In this document: positions 43,601-56,222 of the stretch, piece after piece
How the letters are laid out: each line of letters opens with the position of its first letter
Position numbering within the stretch: the first letter of the stretch is position 1
NCBI GenBank assembly: GCA_033782935.1
Contig: JAWQEG010000286.1
Coordinates: forward strand, 6,067,001-6,131,000
Reading direction: 5' to 3'
Length of the DNA stretch: 64,000 bases
Source: Petrolisthes cinctipes
Lineage: Eukaryota; Arthropoda; Malacostraca; Decapoda; Porcellanidae
Position numbers and translations under genes: made by a program
Notes under the pieces: generated by a model
What the model was told of the DNA's origin: nothing
Database searches by the model: none
What the model saw: the letters and a program-made list of their open reading frames with translations, nothing else

Positions 43601-43994
43601 ACGATGACGACAGCGACAGTGAGCGATAACGACAGTGACAGAGACGGCGAGGGCTGGACACTATCTCCACCAAAGGCACAGGAAACTCAGGGACAGGTTT
43701 GCTGGGGCTAGGAAACACGGCAATGGAAACTCAGGGACAGGGTTTTTATCTTAACCCTCTTGTGGTCCTGGGAACTGGTATACACTCCACAGCATCAAGG
43801 AAGATAACTGTTCCCAGTCCAAGCTGTCAAGTAAGCAAGCCGAGTAGGCAAGCGCTGACACACAACATTCCTATTCGTCCGTCAATGCTATTTTAACCCG
43901 TTTGTACCCTGGGAGCATTGTTACACGACATGAGGAGGACTACGAACCTTATAGACAGCTCGTCACCTTCAGGGTCTTCCAGGCATAGGACAGT

Positions 43995-44093
43995 GTTGTA
44001 TCCCTCTGCTTCAACATCAGCATTTTCTTCCAGCCACTTGAACTTTACATCAATAGCAATTTCAATATTTTCTTTGTCTTCATCAGCAAACAT
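43995..44093 (-). pseudogene. BiP/GRP78 C-terminal fragment
   Basis: FADEDKENIEIAIDVKFKWL followed by EENADVEAE matches the C-terminal lid region of endoplasmic-reticulum Hsp70 (the block usually starting LSDEDKE...KWLEEN). It is 33 codons, then unrelated sequence. It lies in the sense orientation of the LTR element. Confidence 0.8.
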
Positions 44094-44149
44094 TTCGGTA
44101 TCTGATCATTATATACTGACTACAATTTTTTCCTTGTTGTCACTTCCCT

Positions 44150-44296
44150 CATGCCTGTCAGGTCAAACTTGCCAAAAATGTGGTTGTCCTTTGTCATTGG
44201 CCTTTCTCCTTCCAAAATTTTGAAGGTGATAGCATGCTGGTTGTCCGAGGTAGTTGAAAAGATCTGGCTCTTTTTTGTAGGGATGACACTGTTGAC
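44150..44296 (-). pseudogene. BiP/GRP78 substrate-binding-domain fragment
   Basis: [20 protein letters not shown], then [20 protein letters not shown]: the Hsp70 substrate-binding domain. [12 protein letters not shown] and TKDNH-x2-G-x-FDLTG favour the ER paralogue BiP over cytosolic Hsc70. After FDLTGM the frame shifts; SDNKEKIVV follows in another frame. The stretches between this block and 43995-44093 are missing, so it is an internally deleted, non-functional copy. Confidence 0.85.
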
Positions 44297-44402
44297 ATCA
44301 AAGAGAACACAAAGAACGAAAAGGAGAGACATCATAGCTACTGACTGCCACTATTAAACTTTACCCCGACATCTTGACTACCATCCTGGCGAGGTCGTCA
44401 AT

Positions 44403-44630
44403 TGTTACGGCGTAATGTAACACTATTCTGAAACAGGGGTAGTCAAGATGTTAGTGAAGATGTTGTATTCACTTGGGGTTAATGGCAAGTCAATTAATGT
44501 CTCTCCTTTTATTACTTTAAGGGTTACATTACTGAACAAATAATAAATCATTGCTTTCTTCTGGTTATACATTGCATATGAAGCTTTATGGCTAACCTGG
44601 AAGGCCAAACTAAAATACAATCATGTAACA
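44403..44630 (-). repeat. LTR (5' in element orientation)
   Basis: 228 bp, TGTTACGG...CATGTAACA on the plus strand; complete copy. Confidence 0.82.
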
Positions 44631-44904
44631 ACCAACATACATACATACATACATACATACAACGTACGTACAGCTCCGGACAGATCAATGGTCCACACCC
44701 CATCCATCAGCGACTTGGTTTGGTCCTCGTGGGATCTGGTAACAGTTGCAGGTGGAGGGAGGGGGGATGTTAGTGGGAGAGGAGGAGAGAAATGTGGGCG
44801 GAGCTATATAGGAGGGTAACGAATGATCAGGTAGAGAGACGTGTGTCAGGAATAATGAATGAAGCATACACTGTGAACGGTATCGAATCACCAATAGTAT
44901 AAAG

Positions 44905-45335
44905 CAGGGTTCTTTAAACTTTTTCAGTCGTGACCCAGTTTTTACTAATGACATCATTCTCGCGACCCATACAGAAAGATCTTTTACAAATGATCAGAAT
45001 TATCAACCAAAGAAAATACAAGTCCAGAAACTGAAACGTAATATTTATGATTAAAAGGAATTCTAACCAGAATTATAAACACTGCCTCACCTACCCCTCT
45101 CTCTCTCTCTCTCATTCTCTCTCAAGAAGGCTAATATTTGTGCAATGATTTTGTTTTATTGATAATTAAATATACGAATATTCGATTATAAAAATATGTT
45201 AGGTGGATTCATGTATGAACTTCATATTTATCTTATTGTCACGAACATTATTATTCTATTTTATTCATGTATTTATTATTGTGAGCCTGCAACCCAGTTT
45301 GGAGGAATTCGGGACCCGTAGTTTGAAGAATCCAG
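44905..45335. mobile_element. hAT MITE, unit 1
   Basis: CAGGGTTCTTTAAAC...GTTTGAAGAATCCAG. Flanking 8-mers GTATAAAG and GTCTATAG have diverged from the duplication seen in later units. Confidence 0.75.
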
Positions 45336-45877
45336 GTCTATAGAAGTGCATACTGCATTAACGTAGGTGGATATAGGAGAGAAGAAATGTGATGATTTGA
45401 GGCGAGGGTGAGGGGGAAGAGGGTAAGACAAATGAAGGTGATTAGTTGAAAAGTAATAACAAACAAATATGATTAGAATATCAGTTACATTATATCCTTT
45501 AAATAAAGGCACTGTCTTTTGTTCACCATCGTAGTGGGATAGACTAGTGAATATATATTATCCTTTGGATATTAGACAGCTATCCCTGTATTCCTTATAT
45601 CCCTCGTGCTTGTCCCGTAGAGGGGGTATATATTTCTCTTTCCTGCAAATGGGTTTAACAAGTTAACATTCTGACTAGCAACAAACTAGCAAATGGCAAT
45701 GCATGAAACCTATAGTCCTTCAGTTTTATAAAGGCGAAATGTTGTGGCTGGGATAATAATGCGTATCTGCCAACACTTTAATTATAAATAATTCATATAT
45801 CTTTCCCCATAAATCTCTAGTTGTTTTCTAAATTCTCTACATATTGACTCCGTTGGGGGGTATTGCCTGCACAAGTG

Positions 45878-46745
45878 ATGTGGGAAATACTTTAAAGGTT
45901 TTGGCGCCCCTTCGGCCCCAGCCACTAGCTTTTAGTTTTTCAACTACCACTCTTTTCTTTCTATTTCCTTCCTTCTTGCTGTCTCGCCTCTCTATCACCG
46001 TTTTCTGGCGCTATATGACCTCGCTGTTGCGGCGCCTAATATCAATCAATCAATCAACCTCTACATATTGAGAACCAAAATGCGATCTACAACATAATCT
46101 CAGCCGTAGTTTTTCGAATCATATAATTGGACTATAAGTGATAAGGGAGAAAGGCCTATGTCATCAAAACTTTTTAAGAACGAATGAGAAGGTTAAAAAT
46201 ATGAGAAAGAAAAGATAAACGGTAAGAAAGGAGGGAAGGGCAAGCGAGAGAGGGATAAGACAGTAGGGAGGATGTGTAAGGTTGCCAGTTACTTGAGAGA
46301 TACTGTAATATATATAGCCTATGCATAAAATTAGACCAAGTTTATTGAAAACGCCATATAGCGGCACCTATTTAAGTTTAACATCGATTATTTTTAAGGA
46401 AATGCATATTTAGAAGAAAAAATCCTGGTAAATAGCTTAATGAATTTGTTGACAAATCTGATTATTAAAAAAGTTAGAAAATTAAACCGTCTTCTGCCGA
46501 AAAAGAAAACAAAACAGCTGGGCTTGGGAGAAGGTGATAAATAGGGTGGACTACAAGCACAAGGGATTTGATTGATATTAGGTGGCGCAACAGCAAGGTC
46601 ATTTAGCACTAGGAAAAGGTGATAGAGAGGTGTGACAGCAAGCAAGAATGAAATAGGAAGAAAGGAGGGACAGTTGAAGAAATATAAGCTAGTGGCGGTG
46701 GCCGAAGGGGCGCCAAAACCCTTAAAGTATTGCCCACATCATTAC
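45878..46745. repeat. SINE-like repeat, plus and minus copies flanking unique DNA
   Basis: The plus copy (45878-46060) and minus copy (46525-46745) share GATGTGGGNAATACTTTAA, GGCGCCCCTTCGGCC, a pyrimidine stretch, and CACCTAATATCAATCAA-type ends. The pair is repeated in units two and three (48206-49073, 50532-51399). I cannot identify a tRNA-type head, so SINE is only a size-based guess. Confidence 0.6.
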
Positions 46746-47053
46746 ATGCATACATACATACATAGAACGTACGTACATACATACATACAACGTAGGTACG
46801 TACGTACAGCTCCGGACAGATCAAGGGTCCACACTTCTTCCACAAGCGACTTGGTTTGGGCCTCGTCAGATCTGGCAACAGTTGCAGGTGGAGGGAGCGG
46901 GGATGTTTGTGGGAGAGGAGGAAAGAAATGTGGGCGGGGCTGTATAGGAGGTAATGTGGGAGGGTAACGAATGATCAGGTAGAGAAGACGTGTGTCAGGA
47001 GGAATGAATGAAGCATACACTGTGAACGGTATCGAATCACCAATAGTTTAAAG

Positions 47054-47663
47054 CAGGGTTCTTCAAACTTTTTCAGTCGTGACCCAGTTTTTACTATGAC
47101 ATCATTCTCGCGACCCATACAGAAAGATATTTTACAAATGATCAGAATTATCAACCCAAGAAAATACAAGGCCAGAAACTGAAACATAATATTTATGATT
47201 AAAAGGCATTCTAACCAGAATTATAAACACTGCCTCACCTACCCCTCCCTCTCTCTCTCTCTCACTCTCTCTCAAGAAGGCTAATATTTGTGCAATGATT
47301 TTGTTTTATTGATAATTAAATATATGAATATTCGATTATAAAAATATATTAGGTGGATTCATGTATGAACTTCATATTTATTTTATTGTCACGAACATTA
47401 TAATTCTATTTTATTCAGGTATTTATTTTTGTGAGCCTGCGACCCAGTTTGGAGGAATATTATATTTGTGAAATTATTTTGTTTTATTGATAATGAAAAA
47501 TATGAATATTTGCTTATAAAAATATGTTAGGTAGATTCATGTATGAACTTCATATTTATCTTATTGTCACGAACATTATTATTCTATTTTATTCATGTAT
47601 TTATTATTGTGAGCCTGCGACCCAGTTTGGAGGAATTCGGGACCCGTAGTTTGAAGAATCCAG
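47054..47663. mobile_element. hAT MITE, unit 2
   Basis: Ends CAGGGTTCTTCAAAC and GTTTGAAGAATCCAG, with exact 8-bp duplications GTTTAAAG at 47046-47053 and 47664-47671. Eight-bp TSD and CAGGG ends are hAT hallmarks. A 185-bp internal tandem duplication explains the length. Confidence 0.88.
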
Positions 47664-49381
47664 GTTTAAAGAAGTGCATACTGCATTAACGTAGGTGGAT
47701 ATAGGAGAGAAGAAATGTGATGATTTGAGGCGAGGGTGAGGGGGAAGAGGGTAAGACAAATGAAGGTGATTAGTTGAAAAGTAATAACAAACAAATATGA
47801 TTAGAATATCAGTTACATTATATCCTTTAAATAAAGGCACTGTCTTTTGTTCACCATCGTAGTGGGATAGACTAGTGAATATATATTATCCTTTGGATAT
47901 TAGACAGCTATCCCTGTATTCCTTTTATCCCTCGTGCTTGTCCCGTAGGGGGGGTATATATTTCTCTTTCCTGCAAATGGGTTTAACAAGTTAACATTCT
48001 GACTAGCAACAAACTAGCAAATGGCAATGCATGAAACCTATAGTCCTTCAGTTTTATAAAGGCGAAATGTTGTGGCTGGGATAATAATGCGTATCTGCCA
48101 ACACTTTAATTATAAATAATTCATATATCTTTCCCCATAAATCTCTAGTTGTTTTCTAAATTCTCTACATATTGACTCCGTTGGGGGGTATTGCCTGCAC
48201 AAGTGATGTGGGAAATACTTTAAGGGTTTTGGCGCCCCTTCGGCCCCAGCCACTAGCTTTTAGTTTTTCAACTACCACTCTTTTCTTTCTATTTCCTTCC
48301 TTCTTGCTGTCTCGCCTCTCTATCACCGTTTTCTGGCGCTATATGACCTCGCTGTTGCGGCGCCTAATATCAATCAATCAATCAACCTCTACATATTGAG
48401 AACCAAAATGCGATCTACAACATAATCTCAGCCGTAGTTTTTCGAATCATATAATTGGACTATAAGTGATAAGGGAGAAAGGCCTATGTCATCAAAACTT
48501 TTTAAGAACGAATGAGAAGGTTAAAAATATGAGAAAGAAAAGATAAACGGTAAGAAAGGAGGGAAGGGCAAGCGAGAGAGGGATAAGACAGTAGGGAGGA
48601 TGTGTAAGGTTGCCAGTTACTTGAGAGATACTGTAATATATATAGCCTATGCATAAAATTAGACCAAGTTTATTGAAAACGCCATATAGCGGCACCTATT
48701 TAAGTTTAACATCGATTATTTTTAAGGAAATGCATATTTAGAAGAAAAAATCCTGGTAAATAGCTTAATGAATTTGTTGACAAATCTGATTATTAAAAAA
48801 GTTAGAAAATTAAACCGTCTTCTGCCGAAAAAGAAAACAAAACAGCTGGGCTTGGGAGAAGGTGATAAATAGGGTGGACTACAAGCACAAGGGATTTGAT
48901 TGATATTAGGTGGCGCAACAGCAAGGTCATTTAGCACTAGGAAAAGGTGATAGAGAGGTGTGACAGCAAGCAAGAATGAAATAGGAAGAAAGGAGGGACA
49001 GTTGAAGAAATATAAGCTAGTGGCGGTGGCCGAAGGGGCGCCAAAACCCTTAAAGTATTGCCCACATCATTACATGCATACATACATACATAGAACGTAC
49101 GTACATACATACATACAACGTAGGTACGTACGTACAGCTCCGGACAGATCAAGGGTCCACACTTCTTCCACAAGCGACTTGGTTTGGGCCTCGTCAGATC
49201 TGGCAACAGTTGCAGGTGGAGGGAGCGGGGATGTTTGTGGGAGAGGAGGAAAGAAATGTGGGCGGGGCTGTATAGGAGGTAATGTGGGAGGGTAACGAAT
49301 GATCAGGTAGAGAAGACGTGTGTCAGGAGGAATGAATGAAGCATACACTGTGAACGGTATCGAATCACCAATAGTTTAAAG

Positions 49382-49991
49382 CAGGGTTCTTCAAACTTTT
49401 TCAGTCGTGACCCAGTTTTTACTATGACATCATTCTCGCGACCCATACAGAAAGATATTTTACAAATGATCAGAATTATCAACCCAAGAAAATACAAGGC
49501 CAGAAACTGAAACATAATATTTATGATTAAAAGGCATTCTAACCAGAATTATAAACACTGCCTCACCTACCCCTCCCTCTCTCTCTCTCTCACTCTCTCT
49601 CAAGAAGGCTAATATTTGTGCAATGATTTTGTTTTATTGATAATTAAATATATGAATATTCGATTATAAAAATATATTAGGTGGATTCATGTATGAACTT
49701 CATATTTATTTTATTGTCACGAACATTATAATTCTATTTTATTCAGGTATTTATTTTTGTGAGCCTGCGACCCAGTTTGGAGGAATATTATATTTGTGAA
49801 ATTATTTTGTTTTATTGATAATGAAAAATATGAATATTTGCTTATAAAAATATGTTAGGTAGATTCATGTATGAACTTCATATTTATCTTATTGTCACGA
49901 ACATTATTATTCTATTTTATTCATGTATTTATTATTGTGAGCCTGCGACCCAGTTTGGAGGAATTCGGGACCCGTAGTTTGAAGAATCCAG
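49382..49991. mobile_element. hAT MITE, unit 3
   Basis: Copy of the unit-2 element with the same GTTTAAAG duplications, amplified as part of the array rather than by a new insertion. Confidence 0.88.
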
Positions 49992-51707
49992 GTTTAAAGA
50001 AGTGCATACTGCATTAACGTAGGTGGATATAGGAGAGAAGAAATGTGATGATTTGAGGCGAGGGTGAGGGGGAAGAGGGTAAGACAAATGAAGGTGATTA
50101 GTTGAAAAGTAATAACAAACAAATATGATTAGAATATCAGTTACATTATATCCTTTAAATAAAGGCACTGTCTTTTGTTCACCATCGTAGTGGGATAGAC
50201 TAGTGAATATATATTATCCTTTGGATATTAGACAGCTATCCCTGTATTCCTTTTATCCCTCGTGCTTGTCCCGTAGGGGGGGTATATATTTCTCTTTCCT
50301 GCAAATGGGTTTAACAAGTTAACATTCTGACTAGCAACAAACTAGCAAATGGCAATGCATGAAACCTATAGTCCTTCAGTTTTATGAAGGCGAAATGTTG
50401 TGGCTGGGATAATAATGCGTATCTGCCAACACTTTAATTATAAATAATTCATATATCTTTCCCCATAAATCTCTAGTTGTTTTCTAAATTCTCTACATAT
50501 TGACTCCGTTGGGGGGTATTGCCTGCACAAGTGATGTGGGAAATACTTTAAGGGAATTCGCCCCTTCGGCCCCAGCCACTAGCTTTTAGTTTTTCAACTA
50601 CCACTCTTTTCTTTCTATTTCCTTCCTTCTTGCTGTCTCGCCTCTCTATCACCGTTTTCTGGCGCTATATGACCTCGCTGTTGCGGCGCCTAATATCAAT
50701 CAATCAATCAACCTCTACATATTGAGAACCAAAATGCGATCTACAACATAATCTCAGCCGTAGTTTTTCGAATCATATAATTGGACTATAAGTGATAAGG
50801 GAGAAAGGCCTATGTCATTAAAACTTTTTAAGAACGAATGAGAAGGTTAAAAATATGAGAAAGAAAAGATAAACGGTAAGAAAGGAGGGAAGGGCAAGCG
50901 AGAGAGGGATAAGACAGTAGGGAGGATGTGTAAGGTTGCCAGTTACTTGAGAGATACTGTAATATATATAGTCTATGCATAAAATTAGACCAAGTTTATT
51001 GAAAACGCCATATAGCGGCACCTATTTAAGTTTAACATCGATTATTTTTAAGGAAATGCATAATTAGAAGAAAAAATCCTGGTAAATAGCTTAATGAATT
51101 TGTTGACAAATCTGATTATTAAAAAAGTTAGAAAATTAAACCGTCTTCTGCCGAAAAAGAAAACAAAACAGCTGGGCTTGGGAGAAGGTGATAAATAGGG
51201 TGGACTACAAGCACAAGGGATTTGATTGATATTAGGTGGCGCAACAGCAAGGTCATTTAGCACTAGGAAAAGGTGATAGAGAGGTGTGACAGCAAGCAAG
51301 AATGAAATAGGAAGAAAGGAGGGACAGTTGAAGAAATATAAGCTAGTGGCGGTGGCCGAAGGGGCGCCAAAACCCTTAAAGTATTGCCCACATCATTACA
51401 TGCATACATACATACATAGAACGTACGTACATACATACATACAACGTAGGTACGTACGTACAGCTCCGGACAGATCAAGGGTCCACACTTCTTCCACAAG
51501 CGACTTGGTTTGGGCCTCGTCAGATCTGGCAACAGTTGCAGGTGGAGGGAGCGGGGATGTTTGTGGGAGAGGAGGAAAGAAATGTGGGCGGGGCTGTATA
51601 GGAGGTAATGTGGGAGGGTAACGAATGATCAGGTAGAGAAGACGTGTGTCAGGAGGAATGAATGAAGCATACACTGTGAACGGTATCGAATCACCAATAG
51701 TTTAAAG

Positions 51708-52317
51708 CAGGGTTCTTCAAACTTTTTCAGTCGTGACCCAGTTTTTACTATGACATCATTCTCGCGACCCATACAGAAAGATATTTTACAAATGATCAGA
51801 ATTATCAACCCAAGAAAATACAAGGCCAGAAACTGAAACATAATATTTATGATTAAAAGGCATTCTAACCAGAATTATAAACACTGCCTCACCTACCCCT
51901 CCCTCTCTCTCTCTCTCACTCTCTCTCAAGAAGGCTAATATTTGTGCAATGATTTTGTTTTATTGATAATTAAATATATGAATATTCGATTATAAAAATA
52001 TATTAGGTGGATTCATGTATGAACTTCATATTTATTTTATTGTCACGAACATTATAATTCTATTTTATTCAGGTATTTATTTTTGTGAGCCTGCGACCCA
52101 GTTTGGAGGAATATTATATTTGTGAAATTATTTTGTTTTATTGATAATGAAATATATGAATATTCGCTTATAAAAATATGTTAGGTAGATTCATGTATGA
52201 ACTTCATATTTATTTTATTGTCACGAACATTATTATTCTATTTTATTCATGTATTTATTTTTGTGAGCCTGCGACCCAATTTGGAGGAATTCGGGACCCG
52301 TAATTTGAAGAACCCGG
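51708..52317. mobile_element. hAT MITE, unit 4
   Basis: Same element; right end slightly altered (AAGAACCCGG), GTTTAAAG retained at 52318-52325. Confidence 0.82.
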
Positions 52318-52616
52318 GTTTAAAGAAGTGCATACTGCATTAACGTAGGTGGATATAGGAGAGAAGAAATGTGATGATTTGAGGCGAGGGTGAGGGGGAA
52401 GAGGGTAAGAAAAATGAAGGTGATTAGTTGAAAAGTAATAACAAACAAATATGATTAGAATATCTGTTACATTACATCCTTTAAATAAAGGCACTGTCTT
52501 TTGTTCACCATCGTAGTGGGATAGACTAGTGAATATATATTATCCTTTGGATATTAGACAGCTATCCTTGTATTCCTTTTATCCCTTTAGCTTACCCCGT
52601 AGGGGGTTATTGCCTG

Positions 52617-52820
52617 TAATGATGTGGGCAATACTTTAAGGGTTTTGGCGCCCCTTCGGTCCCTGCCACCAGCTTACATTTCTTCAACTGTCCCTCCTTT
52701 CTTCCTATTTCCTTCTTGCTTGCTGTCACACCTCTCTATCACCTTTTCCTGGTGCTATTTGACCTCACTGTTGCACCACCTAATATCAATCAAATCACTC
52801 GTGCTTGTAGTCCACCCTAT
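52617..52820 (+). repeat. SINE-like repeat copy at the array end
   Basis: GATGTGGGCAATACTTTAAG through TAGTCCACCCTATTT, the same order as the minus-strand copies in the array. It directly precedes the PLE remnant. Confidence 0.65.
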
Positions 52821-52822
52821 TT

Positions 52823-53767
<945 letters not shown>

Positions 53768-53775
53768 GTATAGCC

Positions 53776-54349
53776 AGGGAGTATATTCTCTTTCAAACAA
53801 ACGAGGTTAAAGGAAATGGCTTGTTCTGCATTAATGAGTTTATTATTTATATTTTCAATATTTCTTACAATTTTTCTTAAGTCTTCACTTAGATGGTGGA
53901 TGAGTGAGGCAAAAGTTGAGTTGTTGGGGGAGGTCGACGTTTCGTCCAGTACATCGGACATCTTCAGGAGGAAGTGGCGATTCTGAGTGGGTGAGGGGTA
54001 TTTAACTGTTTTCCGTATGTGGGGTGGGCGGGGCCACCATATCAGAGGCCTAGTGATTGGTGGATAGGGGGTAGCTTCTGATTCTGGCGCTACGTCTGAG
54101 TTGTTGGTTGGTTGTAGTGGGTAAGATGTTAGATGTTTGTGGTGGGTCAGTAGGTGTTGGAGGTGTGGTGAGTATCCTGACGGTGTTGGTGATGTGTCGT
54201 TTTCTGGAGGGCAGTATTTGGAGGTCTTGTGTCTGGTTGTTAATAGAGGGTTGTAGGGTTTCTATGTAGATCGCTTCTAGATAGGAGAGTCTTCTGCTGT
54301 CTGTTTCTTTGTCTAGTATGGTGGTATTGTTTACTAGTTTGTCTCGTGC
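53776..54349 (-). repeat. Inverted partial copy of the PLE 3' end
   Basis: Contains the antisense of the last about 100 codons of the ORF and the 3' region, truncated at CTCGTG (54349). Nearly identical to 55523-56088. Confidence 0.92.
53940..53967 (-). ncRNA. Hammerhead-like core, inverted copy
   Basis: CUGAAGA, U, stem II GUCC/GGAC with an eight-base loop, GAAA, then CGUCGAC. Confidence 0.55.
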
Positions 54350-55821
54350 CCAGCAAGTACAGCCTCAGTTCAGCCACAGATTTTCTACAAATTCTCCGTG
54401 ACTCTCCTAAAGTAGACAACCATATCATCGCCTCCCTGGATGTTGAGAGTTTGTTCACTAATGTACCAGTGGATAAAACTATAGACATCATCCTCCACCG
54501 GGTTTACGAACACCCAGACCTCCCACGACTGGACATCCCCAAGACCTGCCTCAAGACTCTACTTGAACTCTGCACCAAGGAAGCTCCATTTATTTGCCCC
54601 CGTGGCAATATGTATCAGCAGATTGGCGGTATAGCGATGGGTAGCCCCCTGGGGGTCCTCTTCGCTAACTTCTTTATGGGTACTGTTGAAGAGGACCTTC
54701 TCAAATGTAATCGCCCATCGATATACTGTCGGTATGTTGACGACATTTTTGTTCAAGTGAAGGACCTAGACGAGCTACTACTGCTACAACAACGGTTTAT
54801 CTCCTCGTCTGGTCTGAACTTCACCTACGAAAAAGCAACGGATGGCAAACTACCCTTCCTGGACCTCTTGGTTGCCCACCACGACTCAGACTTCCGAACC
54901 ACAGTGTACACAAAGTCCACCAACAACGGACGGTGTCTAAATGGTGACAGTGAATGCCCCAAGAGATACCTCCAATCCACCATCTCATCCTACGTCAGGA
55001 GGGCTCTCTCCCACTGCACCAGCTGGAGAGACACACACCAGGAACTGGACCGTCTCACCCAAGTCCTGGTAAACAATGGATATTCCAACACAGACGTCTC
55101 CAACACCATCAAACTCCAGCTAGAAAAATGGTACGAGGTGAATCCCCCAACCAAACCCAACAGTGATATCAAACTCTACTACCGCAACTACATGTCTACC
55201 GACTACAAGACTGACGAGACCATACTAAGAGACATAATAAAGAAGAATGTTCACCCCACCTACCCAGACAGCGAGATCAAACTAGTAATTTACTACAAGT
55301 CTCCAAAAACCTCGAACCTCACCCTACACAACCGACCTACTACCCCCAAGAGACCGATGAACAGTGACCACGTGATTTACCAACACACCTGTAATAGTGT
55401 GGACTGTGAGCCTCACCACTATGTTGGTAAAACACAAACATCACTGTCTCGTCGTCTCACCATGCACCTCCAGTCAGGGTCTATAAAAGACCACTACCTT
55501 ACCCACGACAACCAAGCTCTGACACGAGACAAACTAGTAAACAATACCACCATACTAGACAAAGAAACAGACAGCAGAAGACTCTCCTATCTAGAAGCGA
55601 TCTACATAGAAACCCTACAACCCTCTATTAACAACCAGACACAAGACCTCCAAATACTGCCCTCCAGAAAACGACACATCACCAACACCGTCAGGATACT
55701 CACCACACCTCCAACACCTACTGACCCACCACAAACATCTAACATCTTACCCACTACAACCAACCAACAACTCAGACGTAGCGCCAGAATCAGAAGCTAC
55801 CCCCTATCCACCAATCACTAG
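54346..55821 (+). CDS. PLE reverse transcriptase and GIY-YIG endonuclease
   Basis: A 491-codon open frame, still open at the junction with the inverted copy, so it lacks its natural N-terminus. Residues 27-40 are IIASLDVESLFTNV (first catalytic Asp); 94-112 GIAMGSPLGVLFANFFMG; YVDD at 130-133; LPFLDLLV at 169-176. Residues 342-440 form the GIY-YIG nuclease: HVIYQHTC, HHYVGKTQTSLSRRL, and [16 protein letters not shown] with the Glu and Asn. Cys/His residues in the HTCNSVDCEPHH stretch may bind zinc. The C-terminal tail is Thr/Pro-rich. PLE proteins prime reverse transcription at a target nick made by the GIY-YIG domain. The N-terminal part is missing, so the copy is probably inactive despite intact catalytic motifs. 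Confidence 0.92.
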   Translation: MPSKYSLSSATDFLQILRDSPKVDNHIIASLDVESLFTNVPVDKTIDIILHRVYEHPDLPRLDIPKTCLKTLLELCTKEAPFICPRGNMYQQIGGIAMGSPLGVLFANFFMGTVEEDLLKCNRPSIYCRYVDDIFVQVKDLDELLLLQQRFISSSGLNFTYEKATDGKLPFLDLLVAHHDSDFRTTVYTKSTNNGRCLNGDSECPKRYLQSTISSYVRRALSHCTSWRDTHQELDRLTQVLVNNGYSNTDVSNTIKLQLEKWYEVNPPTKPNSDIKLYYRNYMSTDYKTDETILRDIIKKNVHPTYPDSEIKLVIYYKSPKTSNLTLHNRPTTPKRPMNSDHVIYQHTCNSVDCEPHHYVGKTQTSLSRRLTMHLQSGSIKDHYLTHDNQALTRDKLVNNTTILDKETDSRRLSYLEAIYIETLQPSINNQTQDLQILPSRKRHITNTVRILTTPPTPTDPPQTSNILPTTTNQQLRRSARIRSYPLSTNH

Positions 55822-55903
55822 GCCTCTGATATGGTGGCCCCGCCCACCCCACATACGGAAAACAGTTAAATACCCCTCACCCACTCAGAATCGCCACTTC
55901 CTC

Positions 55904-55931
55904 CTGAAGATGTCCGATGTACTGGACGAAA
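55904..55931 (+). ncRNA. Hammerhead-like core, 3' terminal region of PLE
   Basis: Same core as 53940-53967, on the sense strand 83 bases past the ORF stop. Confidence 0.55.
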
Positions 55932-56082
55932 CGTCGACCTCCCCCAACAACTCAACTTTTGCCTCACTCATCCACCATCTAAGTGAAGACTTAAGAAAAA
56001 TTGTAAGAAATATTGAAAATATAAATAATAAACTCATTAATGCAGAACAAGCCATTTCCTTTAACCTCGTTTGTTTGAAAGA

Positions 56083-56222
56083 GAATATATATATATATAA
56101 ATATTTATCTATATACATATATATTTATCTATATACATATATATTTATATATATACATATATATTTATATATATACATATATATTTATATATATACATAT
56201 ATATTTATATATATATTTTATT
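56083..56222. repeat. (TA)-rich minisatellite
   Basis: Units of about 20 bases (TATATATTTATATATACA type) directly after the PLE 3' end. Confidence 0.93.

Larger units (their letters stand above)
42988..44630 (-). mobile_element. Small LTR retroelement carrying host BiP sequence
   Basis: Direct repeats at 42988-43192 and 44403-44630 begin and end in inverted TGTTAC/GTAACA and differ by small indels. On the minus strand a purine tract (AGGGGGAGG) lies immediately before the repeat at 43192, as a polypurine tract precedes a 3' LTR, so the element reads right to left. The 1.2-kb interior has no gag or pol, only BiP-like fragments and a minisatellite. It is a non-autonomous (TRIM-like) element. 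The leftmost LTR abuts (TA)n and no TSD was found. Confidence 0.75.
44636..52612 (+). repeat. Tandem array of a 2.33-kb unit, about 3.5 copies
   Basis: The landmark CAGCTCCGGACAG stands at 44671, 46807, 49135 and 51461 (spacings 2136, 2328, 2326). Units two and three are almost identical. The first is shorter because it lacks a 185-bp internal duplication in the hAT MITE. The last is cut off near 52612. Each unit holds (CATA)n, a hAT MITE, a plus-strand and a minus-strand copy of a SINE-like repeat, and unique AT-rich DNA. All reading frames in it recur unit by unit and look non-coding. Confidence 0.95.
53776..56088 (+). mobile_element. Penelope-like element with head-to-head inverted copy
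   Basis: 53776-54349 is the reverse complement of 55523-56088 (end of the ORF plus 3' region). At 54349 the sequence switches to the plus-oriented element, which runs to 56088. Both outer ends are the element's 3' end and both abut TA-rich arrays. This opposed arrangement of a full 3' copy and a partial copy is a known PLE configuration. Confidence 0.9.

Noticed and set aside
43893..44335. A functional Hsp70/BiP gene
   Set aside because: Only two short blocks are present, with the stretches between deleted, a frameshift, and LTRs on both sides.
46632..51674. Frames conserved in several copies (111, 92, 89, 83 and 70 codons)
   Set aside because: They recur because the DNA unit is duplicated almost identically. 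They overlap each other on both strands, run through (CATA)n and hAT MITE sequence, and show no domain.
54954..55172. Frames opposite or alongside the PLE gene
   Set aside because: Shadows of the real PLE reading frame.
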